64,000 bases of DNA, from positions 62,001 to 126,000 of the forward strand of contig NZ_AWNH01000043.1 of the NCBI RefSeq assembly GCF_000482245.1, written 5' to 3'. Origin of the DNA: Leptolyngbya sp. Heron Island J (GTDB lineage: Bacteria; Cyanobacteriota; Cyanobacteriia; Phormidesmidales; Phormidesmidaceae). Shown here one piece after another: positions 1-8,984 of this stretch (its first letter is position 1; each line of letters starts with the position of its first letter). The notes beneath the pieces are model-generated. The model was not told the origin of the DNA. It did no database searches and worked only from the letters and a program-made list of their open reading frames with translations. Position numbers and translations under genes: made by a program.

Positions 1-897
1 ATCCCGCATATCTAAGGTCATCTCCACCCGGCCAGGAATAGTATTGGCCACATTGGGTGACAGCTTCATCGCCCCAACAGTGGCCACTTGTTCACCATAG
101 CCATCGCCGGTTTTCGTCCCAATCCGATTGACGGCCAAAACAACTTGCGAGGCGGCCACCAACGCATCCTGACGCATGGTCATGGGAGTAGTACCCGCGT
201 GGCTAGCGCTACCGTCTATGGTGATTAAATAGCGCCGCTGACCGACAATGCCAGTCACTAATCCCACTGGATTACCCGCCGCTTCCAGCACCGGACCTTG
301 CTCGACGTGGAGTTCCACAAACGCCGCCAAACTGTCAGTATCACGCTGGGCTGACGTTAGCTGCGTCCAGTCCCCCCCAATAAAACTCAAACCCATCTCT
401 ATGGGCTCATAGTGGGGGTGATCATAAAAGTTGGCATCTAAGCTAGCTTTACCAGCCATAGCCTTACTGCCAATCATAGTGCGCTCTTCATCCGCAAAAA
501 CAATCACTTCAATGGGATGATCGGGCCGAATACCGTGATCATGGAGCGTCCGGGCCACCTCGACTCCAGCTAGGACACCATAAGTGCCGTCATAGATCCC
601 GGCATTGGGCACCGTATCCAGGTGAGACCCCGTTGCCAGAGCGGGTGCGTGGGGAAATCGGCCTTCGTATCGGCCAATCATATTACCCGCAGCATCAATC
701 GATACGGTCATACCTGTAGCTGCCATCCAACGCTGCACCAGCTGCCGACCTTCACGATCTTCTGGACTAAAGGCCAGGCGTCGCACACCGCCACTGGGCA
801 AGGCTCCAATCGCTCCTACATCGCTCATCATTTGCATAAGCCGCTGGCCATTGATCAGCAGAGCGTCAACCTGGGTAGATGCAACGATATTCGACAT
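1..897 (-). CDS. N-carbamoyl-L-amino-acid hydrolase / allantoate amidohydrolase family (M20), C-terminus cut by window edge
   Basis: I read this frame directly on the minus strand: it opens at ATG 895-897 and stays open to base 1, giving 299 residues of a protein usually about 410 long, so the C-terminal part lies outside the window. Visible family motifs are GSHLDTVPNAGIYDG (metal-binding His and Asp), FADEER (metal-bridging acidic pair) and ELHVEQG (further His ligand), followed by the start of the dimerisation domain (GSASHAGTTPM). Enzymes of this family are dinuclear-metal cytosolic hydrolases that remove a carbamoyl or ureido group from N-carbamoyl amino acids, ureidopropionate or allantoate. 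The exact substrate cannot be told from sequence. It is divergent from the gene at 1114, also of a fold linked to urea-derivative metabolism, which fits nitrogen salvage (inference). Confidence 0.88.
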   Translation of the reverse strand, partial: MSNIVASTQVDALLINGQRLMQMMSDVGAIGALPSGGVRRLAFSPEDREGRQLVQRWMAATGMTVSIDAAGNMIGRYEGRFPHAPALATGSHLDTVPNAGIYDGTYGVLAGVEVARTLHDHGIRPDHPIEVIVFADEERTMIGSKAMAGKASLDANFYDHPHYEPIEMGLSFIGGDWTQLTSAQRDTDSLAAFVELHVEQGPVLEAAGNPVGLVTGIVGQRRYLITIDGSASHAGTTPMTMRQDALVAASQVVLAVNRIGTKTGDGYGEQVATVGAMKLSPNVANTIPGRVEMTLDMRD

Positions 898-1113
898 AAA
901 GAGTGTGTCCCGCTAAAAAAACTCAACAGATAAAAACGAGTGAGTGTTCACCCAGTATTTAAGCTTTATTTAGCCTATTATTCTACTGGGAGCATGTTTT
1001 TGCCATCTGTAGCGACAGTTACCCCCAGAAACCGATGGATCAGCCTTGCCGCTCCCTGAAATGCCGTAGGCTTTAAAGCGGCACTATCGCGACATTTCAA
1101 GGAGACACGATCG

Positions 1114-1509
1114 ATGGCCGATGATGGCACCAGGATTGTATTTATCTGCGGTTCAGCCCTGCGTGGGCAGCCGGATCATGGCAATCTGCAATCTGCCACG
1201 TTTATCAAAGCCGCCAGCACAACGGCAAGCTACCGACTGCATGCTGTTAAGGATGGCTGGCACCCAGGGATCTATGGGGTGGACTCTGGGGGGATTGCGA
1301 TTCCGGGTGAGCTGTATGAACTGACCGCAGCGCAATATGACTATTTGGTGTCTACGGAACCCCCCAATATGTATCCGGCAGAGGTGACGTTAGCAGATGG
1401 GGGAGTTGCGATCGCAATGCTCTATCCCCAAGCACTCATCAAGGAAAATAACTGGCCCGACATTTCTCACCACGGCGGTTGGGCTGCCTACAAAGCCGCC
1501 CAGCCATAG
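1114..1509 (+). CDS. gamma-glutamylcyclotransferase-fold protein, allophanate-hydrolase C-domain type
   Basis: 131 residues, starting at ATG 1114 with a good ribosome binding site (AAGGAGA, about 9 bases upstream). The N-terminal VFICGSALRGQPDH and the later HAVKDGWHPGIY and GELYEL segments match the small gamma-glutamylcyclotransferase-like domain that also forms the C-terminus of allophanate hydrolases. Here it is a free-standing protein with no amidase domain. It is probably cytosolic, with no signal peptide or membrane segment. Its divergent neighbour is an N-carbamoyl-amino-acid-type hydrolase, so a role in handling carbamoylated nitrogen compounds is plausible but inferred. A hairpin terminator follows at 1561. 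Confidence 0.72.
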   Translation: MADDGTRIVFICGSALRGQPDHGNLQSATFIKAASTTASYRLHAVKDGWHPGIYGVDSGGIAIPGELYELTAAQYDYLVSTEPPNMYPAEVTLADGGVAIAMLYPQALIKENNWPDISHHGGWAAYKAAQP

Positions 1510-1560
1510 TCCAAACTCGCTGGCGGATTTAACTCTGGTAAAAAATACTCTGTAATCAGA

Positions 1561-1589
1561 AAAAAAGAGGCACAACTGTGCCCCTTTTT
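1561..1589. terminator. bidirectional rho-independent terminator
   Basis: GGCACA and TGTGCC pair around a short loop and are flanked by an A-run on the left and a T-run on the right (AAAAAAGA ... CCTTTTT). It sits between the convergent genes ending at 1509 (+) and 1627 (-) and can serve both. Confidence 0.8.
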
Positions 1590-1626
1590 CTAGCGCTCAT
1601 CTGATGGACAATAGCCCGCTGGACCG

Positions 1627-2766
1627 CTATCGAACCATGCCCTGTTTACGGCTGCGTTTGGCCATCCAGACCGCCAGGCCCAGAAAACCCACAACGATGG
1701 AGGGTTCTGGGACAGCCTCGGCTTCTTTGTCACTGGATTTAAAAGCCTGTGCGATCGTAACTGGAGTCTTTGATGTCACCGAGAGCGATGCCTGGGGAGG
1801 TGTCGATTTAACCGTCTCAAGTTGCGCTACAGTCACCAAGCCCTCTGTGGTATGGGTGTCTATCTCCTCTCCATACTGAGCGACAAAGAGCTCCTCCTCT
1901 TGGCCATCCGTCGTGGCCAAGACCGTCAGCGTTCCCCCAGTCACCTCAGCAGAAACATCATCAATTGAACCATTCGGGTCAGCCGCAACAAACTGAGTAT
2001 TAGCTGCGATCGTTGATGTCACCGTAGCCAGCGTAATCGCCTCCAAGGAGGGAGCGAGCCACTGAATAAATGCAGCCGAACGCTGCAGACCAATAATAAT
2101 TTCTGTAGTCTCATCACCCAGGGCAATATTGGGATTGGCCAACAGGTCATCAGTGAAGCTAATAAATTCGTCGATCACTAAACCAAAGCCATAGGTAACA
2201 TCGGCAGTAATACCACAGTCAGCCCAAAAACAGCTGGTAGCCACTTTATTGGAGTAGCCATCAACTGTGATGGTATTAGTCTCGCTATCGTAGGTGATAT
2301 CAAACTGGCTGGGGTTATTCGGATTACCAACGACCTCGATGGCCTCAGAGGTCAGAACGCCACCCCCACTAAATTCTGTGATGGTAAATAGATCATCAAC
2401 AGACTCCAAGGTTTGATCAAGCGTTAGCCCTAACTCTTCTACCAATATCGACTCCACCGTTGCCATGTAAGAGCCATCTAGCAAATTGTCAATAAAGTCA
2501 TCATCTAGTTCGATGTCACCATCGCTCACCTGAGTCAGGTCATCTAGAACAATAAAACTGCCAGTGACATCATTTGCAGTTGCATTGAGGCTATTAGGCA
2601 CTGTGGCATTGCTGAACGTGCGCCCTGCTAAAAAGGAACTCAGCTCTACCTCAGTAGAACTATTCAGCTGAAAATCAAAGGAAAGTGTGCTTGCAGCAGC
2701 AGGGGCGGCGACAAGCAGCCCCGCAGCTGAGAGGGTAGCTCCAGCAGAAATTAGTAGTTTATTCAA
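1627..2766 (-). CDS. secreted PEP-CTERM sorting-domain protein of unknown function
   Basis: I place the start at TTG 2764-2766 because GGAG lies about 9 bases upstream and a normal signal peptide follows (LLISAGATLSAAGLLVAAPAAAS). An in-frame start at 2838 would add 24 residues unlike a signal peptide. The protein is about 379 residues, rich in Asp, Thr and Ser, beta-type in composition and without cysteine clusters. Its C-terminus has the PEP-CTERM layout: VPEPS, a hydrophobic stretch (VVGFLGLAVWM) and a basic tail (AKRSRKQ). In other bacteria such tails are cut by exosortase and the protein goes to the cell surface or extracellular matrix. No exosortase gene is in the window. The body matches no family I recognise. 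Confidence 0.78.
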   Translation of the reverse strand: MNKLLISAGATLSAAGLLVAAPAAASTLSFDFQLNSSTEVELSSFLAGRTFSNATVPNSLNATANDVTGSFIVLDDLTQVSDGDIELDDDFIDNLLDGSYMATVESILVEELGLTLDQTLESVDDLFTITEFSGGGVLTSEAIEVVGNPNNPSQFDITYDSETNTITVDGYSNKVATSCFWADCGITADVTYGFGLVIDEFISFTDDLLANPNIALGDETTEIIIGLQRSAAFIQWLAPSLEAITLATVTSTIAANTQFVAADPNGSIDDVSAEVTGGTLTVLATTDGQEEELFVAQYGEEIDTHTTEGLVTVAQLETVKSTPPQASLSVTSKTPVTIAQAFKSSDKEAEAVPEPSIVVGFLGLAVWMAKRSRKQGMVR

Positions 2767-2994
2767 GGTGATAGATTCTCCACGTACAAGCAGACTAATT
2801 TTTCTAGCGTCCCCATCGCAGAATTTTAGCCTAACCAAATTATTTTGAAGTTACTAGAAAGTTAAACCCCTGTTTTCCTGAAGCTTTAGTTAAAGATAAG
2901 TACTATCTGCGTTTGTGATGCTTAAAAATCACGACGAAAACGTATTACCCAACTGCTTCTTCTTGTCCTAAGAGAATAAAGGAACATCTAAAAA

Positions 2995-3045
2995 ATGTCT
3001 ATAATTTCTACACCACTTGAGTCAAGAAAATATGGACACTCCTGA
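2995..3045 (+). other. short overlapping ORF at the start of the 3032 gene
   Basis: ATG 2995 has the best-placed ribosome binding site in the area (AAAGGAA) and runs 16 codons to TGA, overlapping the start of the following gene in another frame. It could be an upstream peptide, or the true N-terminus separated by a one-base change. The sequence alone does not decide. Confidence 0.3.
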
Positions 3046-3403
3046 CGAAATTGCATTGCTGGTTATGGAAAAGGATGACATCCATAGTGATCACAAGATT
3101 CAATTTATTAGGAATCTAATGATGTGCGCAAGAATGACCGCAGAGGGGGTTTTTAAGTGTGAAAGTGAGATCAGTTTCTATGAGAGCAGAAAACGGTTTA
3201 ATCAACAGCTGATTGCATCTGACAATCAGACCTTACTAGTGTTATATGGGATCACCTTGAGTTCTCAGGTGCTATTTGAAACCAGTATTCCTTCGCAAAA
3301 CAATCCTGAAGAGATTGAAGACTACAAAACGATCGTCGATGAGTATTCTCACTACTTAAAAGTATTATCTTTGAGCAACCTCAAAGGAGTTCGAGACGCC
3401 TAG
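3032..3403 (+). CDS. small hypothetical protein
   Basis: About 124 residues from ATG 3032 (a TTG at 3017 is an in-frame alternative). Neither start has a convincing ribosome binding site. The best site, AAAGGAA at 2978-2984, sits before ATG 2995, which opens a 16-codon ORF in a different frame overlapping this start. The protein is mixed-charge and soluble, with an acidic N-terminus and likely helices, and has no signal peptide. I do not recognise a family. Function unknown. Confidence 0.5.
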   Translation: MDTPDEIALLVMEKDDIHSDHKIQFIRNLMMCARMTAEGVFKCESEISFYESRKRFNQQLIASDNQTLLVLYGITLSSQVLFETSIPSQNNPEEIEDYKTIVDEYSHYLKVLSLSNLKGVRDA

Positions 3404-3529
3404 CCAATCTCCCTGGTCAAAGTGCAAAAAAAGGTGGATATTGTGCGGTGAGACCCTGATGAAAACCGTAAGCTTTGTAACACGGGGTCGTACAGACCCA
3501 ATCTACTGCATAAGATCGAAATAACATAG

Positions 3530-3551
3530 GCATAAAACAGGCATAAAACAG
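3530..3551. repeat. two tandem copies of an 11-mer
   Basis: GCATAAAACAG is repeated back to back about 55 bases before the 3605 gene. It may be a duplicated regulatory site or simple slippage. No function is shown. Confidence 0.55.
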
Positions 3552-3604
3552 TAAATTCTGTTGTCTCATTCCATGTCTATAACATCCTCTACACAGTACC
3601 TACC

Positions 3605-3934
3605 ATGGTTAAGAAACTTATTCTTATCTGTTTAGTGGGGTTACTTGGGATTGTTAGTTTTATCGGTCCTGCAGGGGCCAATGCTTTATCTAGCACTACA
3701 GTTCACACTACAGTTTGGAACACTCAAATGGAAACTCCCACACAAACAGTTCCTTCAGAACAACCTCGCCCCAAAAAACAACCAGAGGCCGCACCGACCA
3801 CTGACCAGACCCCGCCCAAACAGACCACTGACCAACAACAGTCACCGCCTGTTAGAAAGCAATCTAAACCATTCAACCCTTACGATATGAAGGCCCTGGA
3901 ACGGTTTGATGCCGGTGATCATCGAGCCCAATAA
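3605..3934 (+). CDS. small exported Pro/Gln-rich hypothetical protein
   Basis: 109 residues. A clear Sec signal peptide occupies the first ~25 residues (MVKKLILICLVGLLGIV... then AGANA). The rest is a low-complexity stretch rich in Pro, Gln, Thr and Lys, followed by a short ordered-looking tail (FNPYDMKALERFDAGDHRAQ). The tail is probably the conserved part, with the Pro/Gln segment acting as a spacer. It is predicted to be periplasmic or secreted. It ends 15 bases from the convergent multicopper oxidase gene. Function unknown. Confidence 0.6.
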   Translation: MVKKLILICLVGLLGIVSFIGPAGANALSSTTVHTTVWNTQMETPTQTVPSEQPRPKKQPEAAPTTDQTPPKQTTDQQQSPPVRKQSKPFNPYDMKALERFDAGDHRAQ

Positions 3935-3948
3935 TCGTAGCCTCACTA

Positions 3949-5637
3949 CTACCCACAGCTGCTTTCGCCACCGCTGTGTGCCTCCACCATGCACTCAGGC
4001 GGTGGCACACACTGGGGAGCATCAAAGTTAGCCGGGGCTGGCAAGGGTCTAGCCGTTTCCACACAGGGCTCACAGCCTTTAGTACCAACTTGAAACTGAG
4101 TCATCATGTCATGATCTTCATGCACCAGATTGTGACAGTGGATCATGTACTTGCCTTCGTGGGGACCAAAGCGACCAATCATTTCCACAGTTTCAAAGTC
4201 ATTGACAAAGAACGTATCTTTCTGACCTTGCTCATAGGCAGCGATCGGCGTACGGCTACGGCTTAGCAGCCGGAAGTGACCCAAGTGAATATGGATAGGA
4301 TGCACCCAGCCTCCCGTGGCCACAAACCGCCAAATTTCTGTGGCGCAGGGTTCCACAAAGGCATCAACGCGGTGGGGGTCCCAGGCTTTACCATTAATTA
4401 ACCAGCGCCCTGCTCGATCAAATCGGAATGTGCGTACGGGCGCTTTAACCTCGGATAGGAGGGTTTGTAGCGGTGTTAATGTGGTTAAACGCTCAGGCAA
4501 CGGCGGATTGTCCTGGGCCCCACCGCTGACTTGAAAACACATCACCTGAGTGCTGCGCAAATTGCCGTCTATATTGCCAAAGAACAGCGGATTCACTAGC
4601 AACACTTCTTTGCCTGCATAATCGGCAAAGTCAATCACAAACTCGTAGCGCTCGGCCACACCTACCCGCAAATTGTCAGTGGCCACAGGGGCGCTCAACA
4701 AACCTGAGTCACTGGCAATCACATGCAGCATTACTGGCTCCAATGAGCCATCCTCATGTTTAACCCGTGCTTCCAGACTCAAGGTGCGTGAAGGCCCTCC
4801 ATTCAGCACTCGGAAACGGTATTTGCGGTTTTTGACCGATAACCTTGGCCAGGGGACGCCATTGACCAAGACGACATCGTCATAAACACCACGATTGGCC
4901 CGATCGTTAAAGACAAGTTCGCCGTCAGGGGTAAGGCGCTTATCTTGAATGATGAGAGGAATATCGTATTCTCCCTGGGGCAAAAGGTCTTGAGCCCCTG
5001 GATCGCAAAATTCATCGGCATCATACTCGACGATGTACATGCCAGCCAGGCCCATGTAGACGTTACGGGCAGTATGCTCAATCACATGATCGTGGTACCA
5101 AAAGGTGGCGGGGCGATCGTTGGGATAGTAGTAATCTTTGTAGTGCTGAGTGGGAATGATGTCTTCAGCATAGCCATCGTACTGAGGTAAGGAGGCAACA
5201 CCGTGGAGGTGAATCACTGAATTAATGCCTCTGCCCTGGTCATCATTGCCAAGTTCGTTGATAAATCGTACGACTGAAGCGGTACCTTTGCGCTGGCGAA
5301 TTAGGGGGCCAGGAACTTGACCGTTATAGGCCCATACTTCTGTTGGCTTACCCGGTAGAATTTCCACCTGGGCCTTTTTCATGGTGATGGTGTATCCATC
5401 TAAGTCCGAACTGACAGACGTGACAGGCAACACCTGCATGGGTTCAAAGGGACGCTCAAACCGAGGGATATCTGGACTAAAGCGCGGGTTTCGATAAGGA
5501 CCGGGAGGTTCTCCTATGCCATGGGGAACACAGTCACCAGTCTCCGCTAGGGCATAGTTGCGACCCTGCCCCCATGACCATAAACTACCGGCCCCTAATA
5601 GTCCAAGTTTTAGGGCATCCCGTCGTGTAAAGTCCAT
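3949..5637 (-). CDS. Tat-exported multicopper oxidase (CotA/bilirubin-oxidase-like)
   Basis: 562 residues from ATG 5637, chosen because GGAGGG lies 5 bases upstream; a GTG four codons earlier overlaps that site. The N-terminus has a twin-arginine signal (TRRDALKLGLLGAGSLW). Three cupredoxin domains follow. Copper ligands are visible: HLHG and WYHDH in domain 1, HPIHIHLGHF and HCHNLVHEDHDMM near the C-terminus, so the type-1 and trinuclear sites look complete. Enzymes of this type oxidise phenols, bilirubin or metal ions such as Cu(I) or Mn(II) while reducing O2 to water in the periplasm. The substrate cannot be read from sequence. The last ~35 residues are Cys/Pro rich. A perfect inverted repeat lies upstream at 5702-5748. 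Confidence 0.9.
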   Translation of the reverse strand: MDFTRRDALKLGLLGAGSLWSWGQGRNYALAETGDCVPHGIGEPPGPYRNPRFSPDIPRFERPFEPMQVLPVTSVSSDLDGYTITMKKAQVEILPGKPTEVWAYNGQVPGPLIRQRKGTASVVRFINELGNDDQGRGINSVIHLHGVASLPQYDGYAEDIIPTQHYKDYYYPNDRPATFWYHDHVIEHTARNVYMGLAGMYIVEYDADEFCDPGAQDLLPQGEYDIPLIIQDKRLTPDGELVFNDRANRGVYDDVVLVNGVPWPRLSVKNRKYRFRVLNGGPSRTLSLEARVKHEDGSLEPVMLHVIASDSGLLSAPVATDNLRVGVAERYEFVIDFADYAGKEVLLVNPLFFGNIDGNLRSTQVMCFQVSGGAQDNPPLPERLTTLTPLQTLLSEVKAPVRTFRFDRAGRWLINGKAWDPHRVDAFVEPCATEIWRFVATGGWVHPIHIHLGHFRLLSRSRTPIAAYEQGQKDTFFVNDFETVEMIGRFGPHEGKYMIHCHNLVHEDHDMMTQFQVGTKGCEPCVETARPLPAPANFDAPQCVPPPECMVEAHSGGESSCG

Positions 5638-5701
5638 ATGACCCTCCACTTTGTCTTTAATTTTTGTTTCTACAGGGGAGAATCACCCCTACCCAGTCCA
5701 C

Positions 5702-5748
5702 ACCTAGACCTGTAGTTTTTTATAATTCGCAAAACTACAGGTCTAGGT
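5702..5748. promoter_or_regulatory. perfect 18-bp inverted repeat upstream of the multicopper oxidase
   Basis: ACCTAGACCTGTAGTTTT (5702-5719) is matched exactly by its reverse complement at 5731-5748 with an 11-base spacer. It lies 65 bases before the oxidase start and about 95 bases after the kinase stop, both on the minus strand. There is no T-run of the usual terminator type after it. It could be an operator, a 5'-UTR hairpin or a kinase-gene terminator. A related half-site (ACTACAGGTATGG) recurs at about 5785. Confidence 0.6.
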
Positions 5749-5843
5749 ATGGTTTGCTGTCTTATATGCCTGTTTTAGCGTCTTACTACAGGTATGGGAT
5801 AGAAAAATTGAGAAAACGCAACCTTTGACTGCATCGCTGGATA

Positions 5844-8291
5844 TCACTGGGGTGCTGTGACGGGTAGTGTGAGAATAAACTCGGTCCCCTGATCGGGGCT
5901 GGAGTCAACGGTAATTTGCCCACCGTGGGTGTCTACGATAATTTGTTGGACAATGGCCAATCCTAGCCCGGTGCCTTTACCGATTTCCTTTGTAGTATAT
6001 AGGTGATCAAAAATATATGGCTGAATGTCTTCGGGGATGCCAGGGCCGTTGTCACGAACATGAATGGTGACGTGATCCTGTTCAAACCAAGTTGTAATGG
6101 TGATCTGATTCGGATGGGTTTCCAGGGTGTGGTAGCTCTTGTGGTGACTGTTATCGTCTAGAGCATCAATGGCATTGGCTAAAAGATTCATAAACACCTG
6201 GTTGAGCTGTCCTGGAAAACAAAACACATCGGGCAGGTTGCCATACTGTTTATGGACTTGAATAGCTGGGCGCTGTTGGTTGGCCTTAAGACGATGTTTG
6301 AGAATGAGCAGGGTGCTGTCTAAACCTTCGTGGAGGTTAAAAGCGACTTTGGTTTCTTTGTCAGCGCGGGCAAATGAGCGGAGACTAACGCTAATGTTAC
6401 GAATGCGATCGCATCCTGCTGCCATCGACTCTAACATTTTAGGTAAATCACTTAGAAGGAAATCCAGCTGAATTTCCTCAGCATGGGCCTCAATAGTAGC
6501 TGCGCTGGCCTGCTGTCGATAAAGGGCGAGATGGGTCACCAGCTCTTCTAGGCAGCTGTTTAACTCAGCCACATTCCCACCCACAAACCCCAGGGGGTTA
6601 TTAATCTCATGGGCTATCCCGGCCACCAAATTCCCTAGGGCCGACATTTTCTCCTGCTGCACCAGCTGTAGCTGAGTTTTCTGCAGCTGAGCCAGCGTTT
6701 GTTCTAACTCTTGATTTTGTTGATTAATTTTTGCTTCAGCCGCCTTACGAGCACTAATATCAGTGGCTCGAGCAAAATTGTACTGCTCACCTTCAAACTC
6801 TAGAAAATTAGTCACAATTTCTACTGGAAATATACGTCCACTCTTAGTTTGATGAAATGTTTCCAGCTGTTGATGTTGATGCTGCTTGAGAGATTGCCAA
6901 TGGGCGGGCCAGTCATCCTGAGAAAATGTGGGGGTAATATCCCAAACGGCCATTGAGGTAAATTCGGTTGGTGAATATTCCAGACTTTGACAGGCGGCTT
7001 TGTTAACCGAGAGAAAATAGCCATCCTGATTGATCCAAAATGTGCTGGTTGCGGTGTGGTCAATGGCAAATTTAGCCAAACTCAGGGCTTTTTCTGCCAC
7101 TACTCGCTCGGCCTCCAACCGTTTTCTTTGACTAATATCCTGAATTAGAGCCAAACTATAGATGGCCTGTTCACCCCGTAGTTTGACCAGATAGACTGTT
7201 GTTTCCGCCCAAAACCAGGAGCCATCTTTGCGCAGATACCGCTTTTCAATGGTGAAGTTGTCAACCGCACCGCTGTAAAGCTGTTGTATAGCTTGTCGCG
7301 ATAGGGCAATGTCGTCTGGGTAGGTGAGATCAGCAAAAGTCAGTTCGGAGAGTTCTGCCTCGCTATAGCCGATCATGTCACAAAATAGCGTATTCACCTT
7401 GGTGAATTTTTGGGTCGCCATATCCACCTCAGCAAACCCTACTGCTGCTTGCTCAAAGGCCGCTGTGGTACGGGCCTGACTTAGCTGTAGCTCGGCTTCA
7501 ACTTGTTTGCGATCGCTAATGTCACGAAAGACAACAACATTACATTCTTGTTCAGCAAAAGAAAGGTAGTTAACCGTAATCTCAACTGAATAGAGTCGAC
7601 CGCTCTTGGTGCGATGTTGAGATTCAAGGGACAAGTTCTTACTTTTTTTGATTGTGTGCCAAAGCTTTCGCCAATGCCTGAGAGAGAAATTAACATCAAT
7701 ATCTGGCACTGATAATTGCGTCAGTTCGTCCAATGAATATTCAAGTAGATTACACGCTACTTTGTTTGCGTAAAAGAACCTTGAGTTTTGATCGATCCAA
7801 ACAATTCCATCAGCCGCATTATCCACTGAAAACTGTGTCAGTAAGAGTTTGTTGTTTAGCTGGGTCAGCTCTTCGTTTTTTTGTTGTTCTAGCTTATACA
7901 GTTGACTAACATGTCTGAGCTGTAAGTGGGTTTGGACCCGTGCTAACAATTCTGGTTCTTGAAAGGGTGTACGAATAAAGTCAACTGCCCCCACTGAGAA
8001 TCCTTTGACAACACTCTCAGTGTCTGATGAAGCCGTAATAAAAATGATGGGAATATGGGCTGTCCTGGGCTTTGCTTTAATTTGCTGACAGGTGGTAAAC
8101 CCATCTATCCCTGGCATCTCAATATCTAGCAGAATCAGATCGGGGGTCAACGACCGTAACGTTTGGAGCGCCTGATCGCTGCTGAGGGCGCTGGCCACCG
8201 TGTAACCAGCTGACGATAAAACCTCCGTGAGTACACTGACGTTGGTAAGCTGATCGTCGACAACCAGAATTTTGATCTCCCTATTCGACAT
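5844..8291 (-). CDS. response-regulator/PAS sensor histidine kinase
   Basis: 815 residues from ATG 8291 (AGAGG about 8 bases upstream; an earlier GTG at 8309 has no site). Domain order: receiver domain at residues ~7-125 with phospho-acceptor Asp56 (LILLDIEMPG); three PAS domains, the first and third with DGIVWI/STFWI-type cores and the middle with a PAC segment; a coiled linker; HisKA with the phosphorylated His at about residue 561 (AGIAHEINNPLG); and HATPase with DNGPGIP and GKGTGLGLAI boxes. There is no transmembrane segment, so it is a cytosolic kinase. The receiver at the N-terminus suggests it is itself controlled by another kinase. No cognate output regulator is adjacent. Confidence 0.92.
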   Translation of the reverse strand: MSNREIKILVVDDQLTNVSVLTEVLSSAGYTVASALSSDQALQTLRSLTPDLILLDIEMPGIDGFTTCQQIKAKPRTAHIPIIFITASSDTESVVKGFSVGAVDFIRTPFQEPELLARVQTHLQLRHVSQLYKLEQQKNEELTQLNNKLLLTQFSVDNAADGIVWIDQNSRFFYANKVACNLLEYSLDELTQLSVPDIDVNFSLRHWRKLWHTIKKSKNLSLESQHRTKSGRLYSVEITVNYLSFAEQECNVVVFRDISDRKQVEAELQLSQARTTAAFEQAAVGFAEVDMATQKFTKVNTLFCDMIGYSEAELSELTFADLTYPDDIALSRQAIQQLYSGAVDNFTIEKRYLRKDGSWFWAETTVYLVKLRGEQAIYSLALIQDISQRKRLEAERVVAEKALSLAKFAIDHTATSTFWINQDGYFLSVNKAACQSLEYSPTEFTSMAVWDITPTFSQDDWPAHWQSLKQHQHQQLETFHQTKSGRIFPVEIVTNFLEFEGEQYNFARATDISARKAAEAKINQQNQELEQTLAQLQKTQLQLVQQEKMSALGNLVAGIAHEINNPLGFVGGNVAELNSCLEELVTHLALYRQQASAATIEAHAEEIQLDFLLSDLPKMLESMAAGCDRIRNISVSLRSFARADKETKVAFNLHEGLDSTLLILKHRLKANQQRPAIQVHKQYGNLPDVFCFPGQLNQVFMNLLANAIDALDDNSHHKSYHTLETHPNQITITTWFEQDHVTIHVRDNGPGIPEDIQPYIFDHLYTTKEIGKGTGLGLAIVQQIIVDTHGGQITVDSSPDQGTEFILTLPVTAPQ

Positions 8292-8984
8292 GGCCAACCT
8301 CTCTGGCACCCTGTCGCTGTAATAAGGGGTAATGACACAGCCATGGCTGATGGATTTTGGACAAACAAGTACTCATCTTTAGATAATTCCCTACCGCAAA
8401 TCGGATAAACACTACGGTATTGGTGAAAAATGCCCTAACTAAAAATTTAGAATGCAACAGCAGTAGCACAGCAGTTCAATGTTGATAGGGTATGAATAGG
8501 GCGTTTAACTGTTAAAAATCTGGGCGCTGCTGCTCCTCGGGATGATTTCATCTACACGATGCGGGTGAATGGCCTTTCTGTCCGATCGGTGCATTCCCCA
8601 AATCAGCAGCGACAAAATCTGCACCTAACCCGTGGAGTGGTCTCTCCCAGCGTTGGGAAAACGGCATCTCGATCTTTGAACACTCATAGGAGCTACTGTA
8701 CAGTTTTACCACTTCAACTACATACAAATTTTTAGGGCGTTTACAGGACGACGCAATGAGGACATGTTGGACCTAGAGACGATAGCCTGGGGCTATTGAG
8801 TTCCAGCATGCTGTATGTTTTACAGCGAGCAGCCAGCCTGTCTAATACTACAGTCAACGTTCAGATCGGCAACGCCAAAAATTTAGATTAGAAAATGTAG
8901 ACAAACCCTAAAAAAACTGGTGTTTACCGTCTACAGGGTCTCTGGCTGTGTATCGTGGAAATTATTTTCTAAAGAGCATTTACT
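8292..8984. other. 693-bp intergenic region between kinase and rph
   Basis: Divergent region. It contains one copy (8522-8612) of the ~90-bp palindromic repeat and a partial end-like sequence near 8866 (ATCGGCAACGCC). I see no convincing coding frame and no RNA gene. Confidence 0.6.
8522..8612 (-). repeat. copy A of the ~90-bp palindromic element
   Basis: Read on the minus strand it starts CGCTGCTGATTT and ends GAGCAGCAGCGCCC. It aligns along its whole length with copies at 11149, 38157, 40768 and 53177. Terminal inverted repeats enclose a short inner hairpin. Confidence 0.75.

Noticed and set aside
622-933. Plus-strand 103-codon open frame
   Set aside because: It lies opposite the amidohydrolase gene, whose minus-strand protein shows all family motifs.
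1057-1103. TGAAATG ... CATTTCA inverted repeat before the 1114 gene
   Set aside because: Short arms far apart, and the right arm overlaps the ribosome binding site region; too weak to call an operator.
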